Shown here: positions 35,856 to 44,371 of the stretch, piece after piece
Layout: the number at the start of each line of letters is the position of its first letter
Numbering within the stretch: the stretch's first letter is position 1
Source of the DNA: Pauljensenia sp018375675
Lineage (GTDB): Bacteria; Actinomycetota; Actinomycetes; Actinomycetales; Actinomycetaceae
DNA: 64,000 nucleotides
Assembly: GCA_041432705.1 (NCBI GenBank)
Contig: JAPWAE010000004.1
Coordinates: forward strand, 1 to 64,000
Reading direction: 5' to 3'
The notes under the pieces: generated by a model
What the model was told of the DNA's origin: nothing
Database searches by the model: none
Seen by the model: only the letters and a program-made list of their open reading frames with translations
Translations under genes and position numbers: made by a program

Positions 35856-36708
35856 ACTCCGATTGTGCCACCCGCGCCGAGAGCATGTCCCACTGGGGGG
35901 CGTCCTCGACGACGGGGGCTGCCTCACGTCGAGATGTGGCCCACGCGTCTGCGAAGAGCTGTGCCCATTTGGTGTAGGCCGCCGAATTCGGGTGGAAGAA
36001 GTCCGCTGCATGGTACGCGAACGTGTAGGTCGGCAGGGAGTATTCCTGGGTGAGGGAGCGCAGATCGACGACGTTCGCGTCGCTGTCGGAGACGGCGGCC
36101 GCGATGCGGTCGGACATGTCTTGCGCGCGGCTTTCCTGAGGCATGATGCCGAAGGACGGGATCGTGGAGACGAGGGCGTTCGCGGGCAGGGCGGCGAGGA
36201 CTCGACGCAGGCGCTCTTCGAACTGACCGGGGGCCATGTCCTCGGTCATGACGTCGTTGCCGCCGATGGTCAGCGTCACCAGGTCGGGGCTGTAGGGCCC
36301 ATCCAGGAGGCCCAGGCCGCGCATCTGCGGGATCTGGGTGAGTTCGACAGACTCGATGGTCGCGCCCGACAGGGAGAGGTTGAGCAGGAGAACCTCGCGG
36401 TCCAGCTGGGTGTTGATGGCCGAGGCGAGGCGTGCCGGGTAGGACTCGGTGACGCGCGAGGCGCCCACGCCCTGCACGGAGGAGTCGCCGAGGGAGACGA
36501 TCAGGTAGGGACGCTCACCCTCGGGCTGACCATCGAGCTGACGCAGGCGATCCAGGGTCGCCAGATTGTGGTTCTCCCACGCCTTGCGGTAGTCACCGCG
36601 CTGGGAATCCAGCCGCAGGAGACGTCCAATGGCCAAGCCGCCGCCAAAAAGGCTCGCGCCGCCGGCTGCCGCGCCCGCTACCTGCCATGCTCGTTTGCTG
36701 ATCCCCAT
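35845..36708 (-). CDS. SGNH/GDSL-family hydrolase (lipase/esterase-like)
   Basis: A 287-residue protein with a short N-terminal membrane anchor or signal (about 9-28). The catalytic blocks are complete: SLGDSSVQGVGAS (Ser), the Gly of block II in LSLSGATIE, TIGGNDV (Asn) and FFHPNSAAY (His). Such enzymes deacylate lipids or glycans near the membrane. Overlap with pth suggests co-expression. Confidence 0.88.
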   Translation of the reverse strand: MGISKRAWQVAGAAAGGASLFGGGLAIGRLLRLDSQRGDYRKAWENHNLATLDRLRQLDGQPEGERPYLIVSLGDSSVQGVGASRVTESYPARLASAINTQLDREVLLLNLSLSGATIESVELTQIPQMRGLGLLDGPYSPDLVTLTIGGNDVMTEDMAPGQFEERLRRVLAALPANALVSTIPSFGIMPQESRAQDMSDRIAAAVSDSDANVVDLRSLTQEYSLPTYTFAYHAADFFHPNSAAYTKWAQLFADAWATSRREAAPVVEDAPQWDMLSARVAQSEYDD

Positions 36709-36755
36709 CGGAATGTCCTTCCCTCGTGTCTACTGATGCTCAGTGTAACGAGGCC

Positions 36756-36790
36756 GGGGCCGGTGCTTCAAATGCTGAAGCACCGGCCCC
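36756..36790 (-). terminator. Terminator of galK
   Basis: Perfect 15-bp stem GGGGCCGGTGCTTCA / TGAAGCACCGGCCCC just past the galK stop. It includes the ACGAGGCCGGGGC motif shared by other gene ends. Confidence 0.88.
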
Positions 36791-36809
36791 TCGGATTGTC
36801 TCAGATCAC

Positions 36810-38057
36810 TCAGTCCAGACGTCCGGCGGGAGCTCCCGGGAGGGATCGGATGAAGTGGGGAGGCTCCCAGCCTCGCTCCGCGTAGGCGGCCGCGACGGCT
36901 CGCGCAACACCCTCCACGGCGTGCGCGTCGACGAGCGCGATCGCGCTTCCTCCAAAGCCACCGCCCGTCATGCGCGCGCCATGCGCGCCCGCAGCGCGGG
37001 CAGCCTCCACGGCCACATCCAGCTCCTCACAGGAGACCTCGTAGTCGTCGCGCAGCGAGTCGTGCGAATCGTTCAAGAGAGCGCCCGCGACCGCCAGGCG
37101 CACGCCCTCCAGCGGCCCCTCATCGAGAAGCTCAATGAAGGCGCGCGTGCGCGCAATTTCGGAGACGACGTGGCGCGTGCGGGCAGCCAGGCGCTCGTTG
37201 CCCAGCGCAGCCGTGGCCTCGTCCAGATCCTCAACGTCCACAAGCTGGCCCACTCCCAGGATGCGCGCCGACTCCTCGCAGTCCGCACGGCGCGACCCGT
37301 ACTGGCCGTCCGCCAGCGAATGCTTGGCACGCGTATCGATGACGAGAAGCTCGAGGCCGACCGCGCTCAGGTCGAAGGGAACCTGGCGCGTCGACATGTC
37401 GCGGCAGTCGAGGGCCAGCGCATGGCCCTCACGGCAGCGCAGGGACGCCGTCTGATCCAGGCCACCCGTGTTCGCGCCCGCCACCTGGTTTTCCGCGGCA
37501 CGCGCGGCATCCACGAGCACCTTGCGTCCCTCGTCGTTGGGGGCCTCGATCGTGCCCGCCAGGCCGAGGGCACATACCTCGTCGAGGGCGACCGCGGTCG
37601 CACACTCGAGTGCGGCGCTCGACGAGAGGCCACCACCCAGGGGCACGCACGACCACAGGGCCGCGTCAAAACCTGGCAGCGGCCCAAATCCAGCCTGCTC
37701 GAGAGCCCACGCGACGCCCGCGAGATACGCGGTCCAGTGGTTCGTCACCTCGCCGGGGGTCCCCTTCGGGCCGATCACGTCGAGATCGAGGACGTCGATC
37801 GCCTCGCGGGTCTGCGGCGAAATCAGGCGAATCGTCCGATCCTCGCGCGGCGACAGCGCCACGTAGGCGCGGTGCGGCAGAGCGATCGGAACGCACGGAC
37901 CGCCGTTGTAGTCCACGTGCTCGCCAATGATATTGACGCGCCCGGGCGCGCTCCACACGCCCCGAGGCTCGTATCCAAACGCGTCACGGAACAGGTCTGC
38001 GGCCTGCGCGGCCCCTTCATCGGGAGTAGCGGCGTCGGCCCACACGAGATCAGTCAC
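36810..38057 (-). CDS. galK: Galactokinase
   Basis: This 415-residue GHMP kinase starts with GTG at 38057 after GGAGGATCC. Motifs: APGRVNIIGEHVDYNGG (galactokinase signature), PLGGGLSSSAALECA (ATP site) and ARMTGGGFGGSAIAL. The Asp-rich VIDTRAKHSLADGQYGSR region is typical. It phosphorylates galactose. No galT or galE is adjacent, so it may be regulated alone. It diverges from the 2H phosphoesterase gene with 132 bases between. Confidence 0.96.
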   Translation of the reverse strand: MTDLVWADAATPDEGAAQAADLFRDAFGYEPRGVWSAPGRVNIIGEHVDYNGGPCVPIALPHRAYVALSPREDRTIRLISPQTREAIDVLDLDVIGPKGTPGEVTNHWTAYLAGVAWALEQAGFGPLPGFDAALWSCVPLGGGLSSSAALECATAVALDEVCALGLAGTIEAPNDEGRKVLVDAARAAENQVAGANTGGLDQTASLRCREGHALALDCRDMSTRQVPFDLSAVGLELLVIDTRAKHSLADGQYGSRRADCEESARILGVGQLVDVEDLDEATAALGNERLAARTRHVVSEIARTRAFIELLDEGPLEGVRLAVAGALLNDSHDSLRDDYEVSCEELDVAVEAARAAGAHGARMTGGGFGGSAIALVDAHAVEGVARAVAAAYAERGWEPPHFIRSLPGAPAGRLD

Positions 38058-38189
38058 AGGATCCTCCTTGGTCTCACTTCCTCAAGGCTACGTGAACGCC
38101 CTCACACCCTTCAAGCGCTACGGCCTCATCGCTGGCACGCCGACACCCGGTACAGTGGAGCCACCACAACCGCGACACAGGCAGGCCCC

Positions 38190-38738
38190 ATGTTCCTCCC
38201 CCAACGACTCCCCGGCCAGGACTGGCTCGGCGTCGTCGTCGCAATTCCCGAACCGTGGGTCACACAGCTCACCAACCTGCGCCTTCGCCTGGGAGACCTT
38301 GCGGGATCGCGCATCCCCGCGCACATCACGCTCATGCCGCCGACCCCCGTCGCACGCGAGGCTCGCGCCGAAGTCATCGACCACCTGCGCTCCATCGCCT
38401 CGAGACACTCCCCCTTCCGCGTCACCCTGTCGGGCACCGATTCCTTCCGCCCCGTCTCCAACGTCGCCTTCATGACGCTGGCCGAAGGCGCCTCCGACTG
38501 CACGGACCTCGCCGAGGAGATCCGCTCCGGCCCCCTCGACCACGAGACGCGCTTTCCGTATCACCCTCACGTGACTCTGGCACAGGACGTGGACGACATC
38601 GCCCTCGATCTTGCGCTCGATATCGGCGCAACCGTCGAGGCCTCCTGGATCGTTCCTGGATTCCGCCTGGACCGCATCGACCCCTCGGGCATCTACTCCT
38701 CGATGGCACTGTTCGACTTCGACGCCTCCGGGCACTGA
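38190..38738 (+). CDS. 2'-5' RNA ligase/2H phosphoesterase family protein
   Basis: The 182-residue product starts at the ATG at 38190. Both HxT motifs of the 2H fold are present: RIPAHITLMPP and YHPHVTLAQ. Family members hydrolyse cyclic phosphates on RNA or nucleotides, or ligate RNA; activity cannot be chosen from sequence. Not part of a thpR-type operon here. Confidence 0.88.
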   Translation: MFLPQRLPGQDWLGVVVAIPEPWVTQLTNLRLRLGDLAGSRIPAHITLMPPTPVAREARAEVIDHLRSIASRHSPFRVTLSGTDSFRPVSNVAFMTLAEGASDCTDLAEEIRSGPLDHETRFPYHPHVTLAQDVDDIALDLALDIGATVEASWIVPGFRLDRIDPSGIYSSMALFDFDASGH

Positions 38739-38816
38739 CTTCCTGCCAGGCTGTCGCCCGCTCTTTTCACCACCCGCTCTTTTCACCACCCGCTTTCCGC
38801 GCGGCACCCACCAATG

Positions 38817-38921
38817 TCGCATGCAATTCCCCCACGACTATTTCAAATAATGAATTCAGATCGTTGGAATTGCAACGTTTTCAGACTTTGTTAAACCTTC
38901 ACACAATTGAATTGCATGCGA
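38817..38921. repeat. AT-rich segment bounded by perfect 12-bp inverted repeats
   Basis: TCGCATGCAATT at 38817-38828 is exactly complementary to AATTGCATGCGA at 38910-38921, with 81 bases of AT-rich sequence between. An inner imperfect palindrome CGTTG-GAATTG-CAACG lies near 38863-38878. It has the size and form of a small non-coding inverted-repeat element, or a structured RNA. Confidence 0.6.
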
Positions 38922-38990
38922 AAGATTGGGGCGGGCGACGATGATGACTACGGGTGCGCCACAGACGACGAACACACCGCATACGCGAAA

Positions 38991-39025
38991 GGCCGCGGCC
39001 CGGGAAGGACTCCCAGGCCGCGGCC
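38991..39025 (-). terminator. Terminator of xth
   Basis: GGCCGCGGCC repeats on both sides of CGGGAAGGACTCCCA. Each arm is self-complementary, and GGGA/TCCC adds pairing in the loop. It lies 15 bases beyond the xth stop. Confidence 0.8.
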
Positions 39026-39039
39026 TCGTCGTTACAACG

Positions 39040-39867
39040 TCAGATCTCGTAGGTTACCGAGACCGGCGCATGATCCGAGAAGCGCTCCGCGTACTCGTCA
39101 GCGCGGCCGATCTTGAAGGAACGCGCGCGCTCGCCCAGAGCGGGCGTCGCGTACTGGTAGTCGATGCGCCAGCCTGCATTGTTGACGAAGGCCTGACCGC
39201 GCCACGACCACCACGAGTAGGGTCCCTGCACGTCGCCGGCCAGGTCGCGCACCGTGTCGCGCCAGCCTTCCTCCACCCACTGATTGAGGAAGGCGATCTC
39301 CTCGTCGAGGACACCAGCGCGCTTGTTGTGGTTCGGCTTCCAGTTCTTGATGTCGGCCTCCGAGCGCACAACGTTGAAGTCGCCGCACACGAGGGAGGAG
39401 ATGCCACCGGCGGCCTCTTCGGCAATCAGCTCTGCCATCCGCGCACCGATGCGGGGCAGGTGCGCCATCTTGGCCTCCTGCTTGGGGGTATCCTTCTCGC
39501 CCGAATGGAAGTACGCAGAGACGACGCGCACGGGGGTGTCACCGCCCTCGGGACGCACGACAGCCTCGAGCCAACGGCCCGAATCCACGTCCGTCTCAGC
39601 ATCGTCGAGGATCAGTCGGGGCTCACCCTCCAGGACCGCACGCCCGCGTCGCACGGCTACGCCCACGCCCGCACGCCCCTTGATACGGCAGGGAACCCAC
39701 ACGCTCTCCCAGGCCTCGCCCATGATCTCGCGGGAGATCTCCTCGGGCGCACGCACCTCCTGCATGAGCAGCACGTCCGTATCGGACCCCTCCAGCCAGT
39801 CGAGGAAGCCACGCTTGTGGGCGGCGCGGATGCCGTTGAGGTTCACGGTGGTCACCGTCAGAGTCAT
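39040..39867 (-). CDS. xth: Exodeoxyribonuclease III (AP endonuclease)
   Basis: A 275-residue EEP-fold enzyme. Visible active-site motifs: VNLNGIRAA (Asn), LMQEVRAP (Glu), SAYFHSGE (Tyr), CGDFNVVRS (Asp, Asn), and the C-terminal RFSDHAPVSV with the SDH catalytic triad. It repairs abasic sites. ATG at 39867 with AAGGAG. folD lies 129 bases upstream, after which a terminator suggests separate expression. Confidence 0.96.
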   Translation of the reverse strand: MTLTVTTVNLNGIRAAHKRGFLDWLEGSDTDVLLMQEVRAPEEISREIMGEAWESVWVPCRIKGRAGVGVAVRRGRAVLEGEPRLILDDAETDVDSGRWLEAVVRPEGGDTPVRVVSAYFHSGEKDTPKQEAKMAHLPRIGARMAELIAEEAAGGISSLVCGDFNVVRSEADIKNWKPNHNKRAGVLDEEIAFLNQWVEEGWRDTVRDLAGDVQGPYSWWSWRGQAFVNNAGWRIDYQYATPALGERARSFKIGRADEYAERFSDHAPVSVTYEI

Positions 39868-39912
39868 CGTTTCTCCTTAACAAGAGTTTTCTTCAGTCTA
39901 GAGGAACAAGAA

Positions 39913-39945
39913 GGCGCGGCGAGGAATGGACATCCTCACCGCGCC
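39913..39945 (-). terminator. Terminator of glyA-folD
   Basis: GGCGCGGCGAGGA pairs with TCCTCACCGCGCC with one mismatch around a seven-base loop, between the folD stop and the xth start. Confidence 0.8.
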
Positions 39946-39996
39946 TCCGCTGCGTTCGCGCGCGACCTCCACGTTTGCCAAGGCCACACGCGCCTG

Positions 39997-40905
39997 TCAG
40001 TTCGCGCTGATTCCCGCCTGGCGTTCGGCAGCCTCGACGACGTTCGTTACGAGGAGCGCCCGGGTCATCGGGCCAACACCGCCGGGGTTGGGGCTGAGCC
40101 AGCTGGCCACCTCATCCACGCCGTCTGCAACGTCACCCATCAGGCGAGCCTTGCCATCCTCGCCCTGCACGCGGCTCACGCCGACGTCGAGGACGATAGC
40201 GCCGGGGGCCACCATGTCGCGAGTGATGATCCCCGCGGATCCCGCCGCCGCCACGATGACGTCGGCACGGCGCACGTGATCAGCCAGGTCAGTCGTGCCC
40301 GTGTGGCACACGTCGACCGTCGCGTTGACCTCCTTGCGCATGAGCAGCAGGCCAATCGAACGACCCACGGTCACACCTCGACCGATGACGCACACGTTCT
40401 TGCCGGCCAGGTCGATCCCATGGCGTTCCATGAGCTCGATGACCGCACGCGGCGTGCACGGCAGAGGCGAATCGATGGGCCCGGAGCCTCGCAGCACGAG
40501 ACGCCCGAGGTTCATCGGATGCAGGCCGTCCGCATCCTTCGCGGGGTCGATACGCTCCAGGACGGCGTTCGTATCGATTCCGCGCGGCAGGGGCAGCTGC
40601 ACAATGTAGCCCGTGCAGGCAGGGTCTGCGTTGAGCTGATCAATCGCAGCCTCCACCTGCTCCTGCGTCGCGTCGGCGGGCAGGTCCACGCGGATCGACT
40701 CGGCGCCGATCTGCGCGCAATCGCGGTGCTTGCCAGCAACGTAGGCGACGGACCCGGGGTCCTCGCCGACGAGGATCGTGCCGAGGCCTGGGACGACCCC
40801 GGCCTCGCGCAGACGATCGACACGCTCCTTCAGCTCCGCCTTAATAGCGGCAGCGGTCGCCTTGCCATCCAGGACCCCGGCGGGGCCCTCCCAGGGAGCC
40901 CTCAC
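39997..40905 (-). CDS. folD: Methylenetetrahydrofolate dehydrogenase/cyclohydrolase
   Basis: The 302-residue protein starts with GTG at 40905, two bases after the glyA stop. Motifs include the catalytic Lys region (SVAYVAGKHRDC), QLPLPRGID, the pro-Gly loop VIGRGVTVGRSIG and the PNPGGVGPMTRALL end. It interconverts methylene-, methenyl- and formyl-tetrahydrofolate with NADP. With GlyA it forms a one-carbon unit operon under a ZTP riboswitch. Confidence 0.97.
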   Translation of the reverse strand: MRAPWEGPAGVLDGKATAAAIKAELKERVDRLREAGVVPGLGTILVGEDPGSVAYVAGKHRDCAQIGAESIRVDLPADATQEQVEAAIDQLNADPACTGYIVQLPLPRGIDTNAVLERIDPAKDADGLHPMNLGRLVLRGSGPIDSPLPCTPRAVIELMERHGIDLAGKNVCVIGRGVTVGRSIGLLLMRKEVNATVDVCHTGTTDLADHVRRADVIVAAAGSAGIITRDMVAPGAIVLDVGVSRVQGEDGKARLMGDVADGVDEVASWLSPNPGGVGPMTRALLVTNVVEAAERQAGISAN

Positions 40906-40907
40906 GA

Positions 40908-42191
40908 TCAGAGCCCGGCGTACAGCGGGTGCTTGTCCGTCAGCTTCTTGACGCGGGCGCGCAGGGCGTCCACCTCAACATTGCCGCCGGACGCGCCCTG
41001 GGACAGGGTCGTGCCGATGATGTCGGCGACCTCGGCGAAGTCCTCGGCGTCGAATCCGCGCGTCGCGAGGGCGGGGGTGCCGATGCGCAGGCCCGAGGTG
41101 ACGGCCGGCGGACGGGGGTCGAAGGGAACGGCGTTACGGTTGACGGTAATACCGACCTCGTGCAGCAGATCCTCGGCCTGCTGACCGTTGAGCTCGGAGT
41201 CGACCAGGTCAACAAGGACGAGGTGCACGTCGGTGCCGCCCGTGACCAGCTTGATACCGGCCTTCTTCGCATCGTCAGCACCCAGGCGCTCGGCAATGAT
41301 CTGCGCGCCCTCGAGGGTGCGGCGCTGGCGGTCCTTGAATTCGTCGGTCTGCGCGACCTTCATGGCGATGGCCTTCGCGGCGATCGCATGCATGAGGGGG
41401 CCGCCCTGCTGGCCCGGGAACACGGAGGAGTTGAGCTTCTTGCCCCACTGCTCGCCGCGCGAGGACAGGATCATGCCGGAACGAGGGCCACCCAGCGTCT
41501 TGTGGACGGTCGTCGTCACAACGTCGGCGAAGGGGACGGGGTTCGGGTGCAGACCCGCAGCAACGAGGCCTGCGAAGTGAGCCATGTCCACCCAAAGGGC
41601 GGCGCCGACCTCGTCCGCGATGTCACGGAAGGCCTGGAAGTCGAGGTGACGCGGGTAGGCGGACCAGCCGGCGATAATGACGCGCGGACGCTCCGCGAGG
41701 GCAGCCTCACGAACCTTTTCGGGCTCGATGCGCATGGTCTCGCGGTCGACCTCGTAGGCGACGGCCTTGTAGTTCTTACCCGAGAAGTTCAGGCGCATGC
41801 CGTGGGTCAGGTGACCGCCGTGGGCCAGCGACAGGCCGAGGATCGGGTCGCCGACGTTGGCCATCGCCATGAGGGCGGCTGCGTTAGCTTGAGCGCCCGC
41901 GTGGGGCTGAACGTTCACGTAGTCGCCACCAAAGACCTGCTTCGCGCGTTCGATGGCGAGAGACTCCGCGACGTCCACGAACTCGCAGCCACCGTAGTAG
42001 CGGCGGCCCGGGTAGCCCTCGGCGTACTTATTAGTAAGGACCGAGCCCTGCGCCTCGAGGACGGCGCGCGGCACGAAGTTCTCCGAGGCGATCATCTCGA
42101 GAGTGTCGCGCTGGCGACCAAGCTCGGCGTCCAGAACGGCCTGAATCTCAGGATCCAGCTGCGCAAGTGTCATGTCATTGAGGGAATCCAT
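40908..42191 (-). CDS. glyA: Serine hydroxymethyltransferase
   Basis: The 427-residue protein has the PLP-lysine motif TTTVHKTLGGPRSG, the N-terminal SENFVPRAVLEAQGS and NKYAEGYPGRRYYGG. It converts serine and THF to glycine and methylene-THF. An internal ATG six codons in (MTLAQLDPE) is an alternative start. The ZTP riboswitch upstream ties expression to purine and folate status. Confidence 0.97.
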   Translation of the reverse strand: MDSLNDMTLAQLDPEIQAVLDAELGRQRDTLEMIASENFVPRAVLEAQGSVLTNKYAEGYPGRRYYGGCEFVDVAESLAIERAKQVFGGDYVNVQPHAGAQANAAALMAMANVGDPILGLSLAHGGHLTHGMRLNFSGKNYKAVAYEVDRETMRIEPEKVREAALAERPRVIIAGWSAYPRHLDFQAFRDIADEVGAALWVDMAHFAGLVAAGLHPNPVPFADVVTTTVHKTLGGPRSGMILSSRGEQWGKKLNSSVFPGQQGGPLMHAIAAKAIAMKVAQTDEFKDRQRRTLEGAQIIAERLGADDAKKAGIKLVTGGTDVHLVLVDLVDSELNGQQAEDLLHEVGITVNRNAVPFDPRPPAVTSGLRIGTPALATRGFDAEDFAEVADIIGTTLSQGASGGNVEVDALRARVKKLTDKHPLYAGL

Positions 42192-42235
42192 GGGGTTCTC
42201 CTATTGATCATCCGATGATGGTTGGCAGTGGCCTC

Positions 42236-42340
42236 TAGCCCAGGCGGGCGGCTATCGATGCCGACGCGTCGCTCCCCGGTGGTGGCCCACCTGTTCGCCA
42301 GTCACGACACGCTGACCAGTCTATCGCTCGGCGGTTTTCC
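42236..42340 (-). promoter_or_regulatory. ZTP (pfl) riboswitch upstream of glyA-folD
   Basis: The minus strand contains CGTGACTGGCGAA, then GTGGGCCACCACCGGGGAGCG, and GCCGCCCGCCTGGGC, which are the conserved segments of the pfl motif in order. These RNAs sense ZTP/ZMP, which rises when formyl-THF is short, and turn on one-carbon genes. The last conserved segment ends about 45 bases before the glyA ATG. Confidence 0.93.
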
Positions 42341-42448
42341 GCGCATTCTGCCAAGGTGTCAGCAAGCTACCAGCTGGTCACAGGACGTTCAGATCTGACT
42401 TGCACAACTCGTCAGGTGCACGAAATCACAGCCTTTTTTCGCTTGTAC

Positions 42449-42499
42449 TTAACCCTTTGGTTAGCAACCAAGCTAACCATATGGATAGACTAGGGTTAA
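42449..42499. promoter_or_regulatory. Nested inverted repeats upstream of the sugar transferase gene
   Basis: Outer arms TTAACCCT (42449-42456) and AGGGTTAA (42492-42499) enclose inner arms GGTTAGC (42459-42465) and GCTAACC (42472-42478). Both pairs are perfect. They lie 125-175 bases before the sugar transferase start in an AT-rich stretch, as expected for a double operator. A possible promoter (TTGCGC, 17 bases, TAAACG) follows at 42518. Confidence 0.6.
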
Positions 42500-42624
42500 C
42501 ACCTAACGGTGACTGAGTTGCGCCAGGGACACTTACTTAGTAAACGCCCCAGTCCAGAGCGGATTTTCCGCCTCTAACCGACATGCAGCATTTGAGTTTG
42601 ATGAAGTAGAAGGAAGACGCACAG

Positions 42625-43320
42625 ATGACAACCTTGACGAAGCCCACCGCACGAGCCGCATCTACGGCTCTCGCATTCGAGCACGCGTCGGATCTTGCCG
42701 CCTCCGCCGACAACGCCATCAAGCGCATGTGCGACATTCTCGCAGCTCTCGTCGGCATTATCCTGCTGACTCCGCTGTGGCTCCTCGTCGCTGCGATGGT
42801 GCGTCTGAACGACGGCGGCCCCGCTTTCTTCACTCAGGAGCGCGTCGGCCTCGACGGCAAGACTTTTACCATGTTTAAGTTCCGCACCATGCGCGTGGAC
42901 GCCGAAGAGCTCAAGGCCTCCCTCATGGAGGCCAACGAGGCCGACTCCTCTGCCGGAAATTCGATCATGTTCAAAATGGCCAACGATCCGCGCATTACGC
43001 GCATCGGAGCCTTCCTGCGCAAGACGTCGATCGACGAGCTGCCCCAGCTGTTCAACGTCCTGCGTGGCGACATGTCCCTCGTGGGCCCGCGCCCCCCGCT
43101 CCCCAGCGAGGTTGCACAGTACGAACCCCGCGTGATGGGCAAGTTCGCCGTCCGCCCCGGCATCACCGGCCTCTGGCAGATCTCCGGCCGCTCGAACCTC
43201 TCCTGGGATGAGACCGTCCACCTGGACCTCTCCTACGCCCAGCACCGCTCCCTCACCCTCGACGCGTGGATCATGCTCCAGACCATTCCCGCGCTCCTGC
43301 GTCACGAGGGCGCCTACTAA
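42625..43320 (+). CDS. Initiating sugar-phosphate transferase (WbaP/RfbP-type catalytic domain)
   Basis: The 231-residue protein has one N-terminal membrane helix (about 38-60) and the bacterial sugar transferase domain: FFTQERVGLDGKTF, MFKFRTM, SIDELPQLFNVLRGDMSLVGPRPP and RPGITGLWQISGRS. It transfers a sugar-1-phosphate to undecaprenyl phosphate, the first step of surface polysaccharide synthesis. It lacks the large N-terminal membrane domain of full WbaP. It probably starts the repeat unit flipped by the 52.4-kb flippase. Confidence 0.93.
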   Translation: MTTLTKPTARAASTALAFEHASDLAASADNAIKRMCDILAALVGIILLTPLWLLVAAMVRLNDGGPAFFTQERVGLDGKTFTMFKFRTMRVDAEELKASLMEANEADSSAGNSIMFKMANDPRITRIGAFLRKTSIDELPQLFNVLRGDMSLVGPRPPLPSEVAQYEPRVMGKFAVRPGITGLWQISGRSNLSWDETVHLDLSYAQHRSLTLDAWIMLQTIPALLRHEGAY

Positions 43321-43344
43321 GTCTTTCCTTTCTGTGTGTGATTG

Positions 43345-43378
43345 GGTGTGGCCCGAGCCAATTGGCTCGGGCCACACC
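43345..43378 (+). terminator. Terminator of sugar transferase gene
   Basis: Perfect stem GGTGTGGCCCGAGCC / GGCTCGGGCCACACC with AATT at the centre, followed by TTTAT. Confidence 0.92.
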
Positions 43379-43905
43379 TTTATCCTCAACACCCCATCGC
43401 GCTCCATCAGCGGCTCGCCAGAACGCAAACAACGGTGCGAACACGCGCGCCTCGCCCATTGTGAGACCACATCGACAAACGACCACCGTGCGATAGCACT
43501 CGATTCACACTGTGCGGCAGTGTGCACACAGCGAGCAGTTCACAACTCTTACGAGAGCTTGACACCTGAACACGGGAGCACCCTTTGCCACCTGCATCAC
43601 AGGGAGTCGTCACACCCTCATGATGATTTGTGTGGGCTACACCATTCACTGCATAACCCTTTTTAAGCATCTATTCGGAAGCGTTTTGAGACACGTTCAG
43701 TGCCGCTCACTCCCCCGTCTTCACACCCCTTGAACGCTCCCGAAAGCCGACCACTGCTCATGCACAAAAGAGGGCGTGACCTGGGGGACTACACCTCCAC
43801 GCAGACCCTATTGACGACCAGTCTTCGAGACACAGGACTGACCGGCAACAGCCTTGCGGCGCGGTTACCTTGGCCATGGGCCGGGAGGACACGTCATGAC
43901 GATGC
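43379..43905. other. Non-coding stretch before the phased heptamer arrays
   Basis: About 530 bases with no supportable gene. Short frames exist but have no ribosome sites or recognisable sequence. It forms the first half of the gene-free kilobase between the sugar transferase and the WecG-like gene. Confidence 0.5.
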
Positions 43906-44002
43906 GGATAGGTTATGACGATCTGGATAGGTTATTGACATGCGGATAGGTAAATAAGCTATCCGCATGCTCATAACCTATCCGCGTGCTCGCAACCTAT
44001 CC
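43906..44002. repeat. Phased GGATAGG array A: three direct and three inverted heptamers, 19-bp period
   Basis: GGATAGG at 43906, 43925 and 43944, then the inverted form (G/C)CTATCC at 43958, 43977 and 43996. Every step within an arm is exactly 19 bases. The centre is a perfect 11-bp inverted repeat CATGCGGATAG / CTATCCGCATG with a nine-base AT-rich loop. Arm spacers share ATGACGAT. Confidence 0.85.
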
Positions 44003-44070
44003 GCGTGCACACCAAGCTCCCTGCCATTCGAAGACATCTGGCAGGCCAGAGCACATCCGCACCGCAAACT

Positions 44071-44148
44071 GGATAGGAATCGACGATCTGGATAGGAAAA
44101 TAAGCTATCCAGAAGCGCCGTTCCTATCCAGAACACAAGTTCCTATCC
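44071..44148. repeat. Phased GGATAGG array B: two direct and three inverted heptamers, 19-bp period
   Basis: GGATAGG at 44071 and 44090, then (G/C)CTATCC at 44104, 44123 and 44142, again with exact 19-base steps. Flanks differ from array A: CTGGATAGGAA instead of GCGGATAGGTT. The centre again has AAATAAG. The spacer GACGATCT is shared with array A. Confidence 0.85.
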
Positions 44149-44317
44149 AGAACCCCCATCACAGCCGCCTGGAGCGCACGTCGCCAGATGCGGGCTCTAG
44201 CCACACTAGCCGCACACAACACCAGATGACAGCAGGTACAAGCAACCGTCCCTACGCGCCAGCAGCCATCCATCCACCAGCGGGCAGTGCCAGTGCCAGT
44301 CCATCTGGAGACGCAGA

Positions 44318-44345
44318 GGAGGCCGGCCCCGCAGGGCCGGCCTCC
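44318..44345 (-). terminator. Terminator of WecG-like gene
   Basis: Perfect 12-bp stem GGAGGCCGGCCC / GGGCCGGCCTCC with a CGCA loop, 27 bases past the stop of the gene at 44372. Confidence 0.88.
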
Positions 44346-44371
44346 TTCACAACAACAAGCGTCAACCTCGG

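Larger units (their letters stand above)
38739..39039. other. Intergenic region with tandem and inverted repeats
   Basis: No gene is supportable. It contains a perfect 16-bp tandem duplication (CTCTTTTCACCACCCG at 38761-38776 and 38777-38792), then the AT-rich inverted-repeat element at 38817-38921, then the xth terminator. Confidence 0.7.

Noticed and set aside
43700..43918. A 72-codon frame in the non-coding kilobase
   Set aside because: No ribosome site, unremarkable composition, and its 3' end runs into the first heptamer of array A.
43906..44148. CRISPR array
   Set aside because: The 19-base period is too short, the spacers are near-identical instead of unique, arms are inverted, and no cas gene is present.
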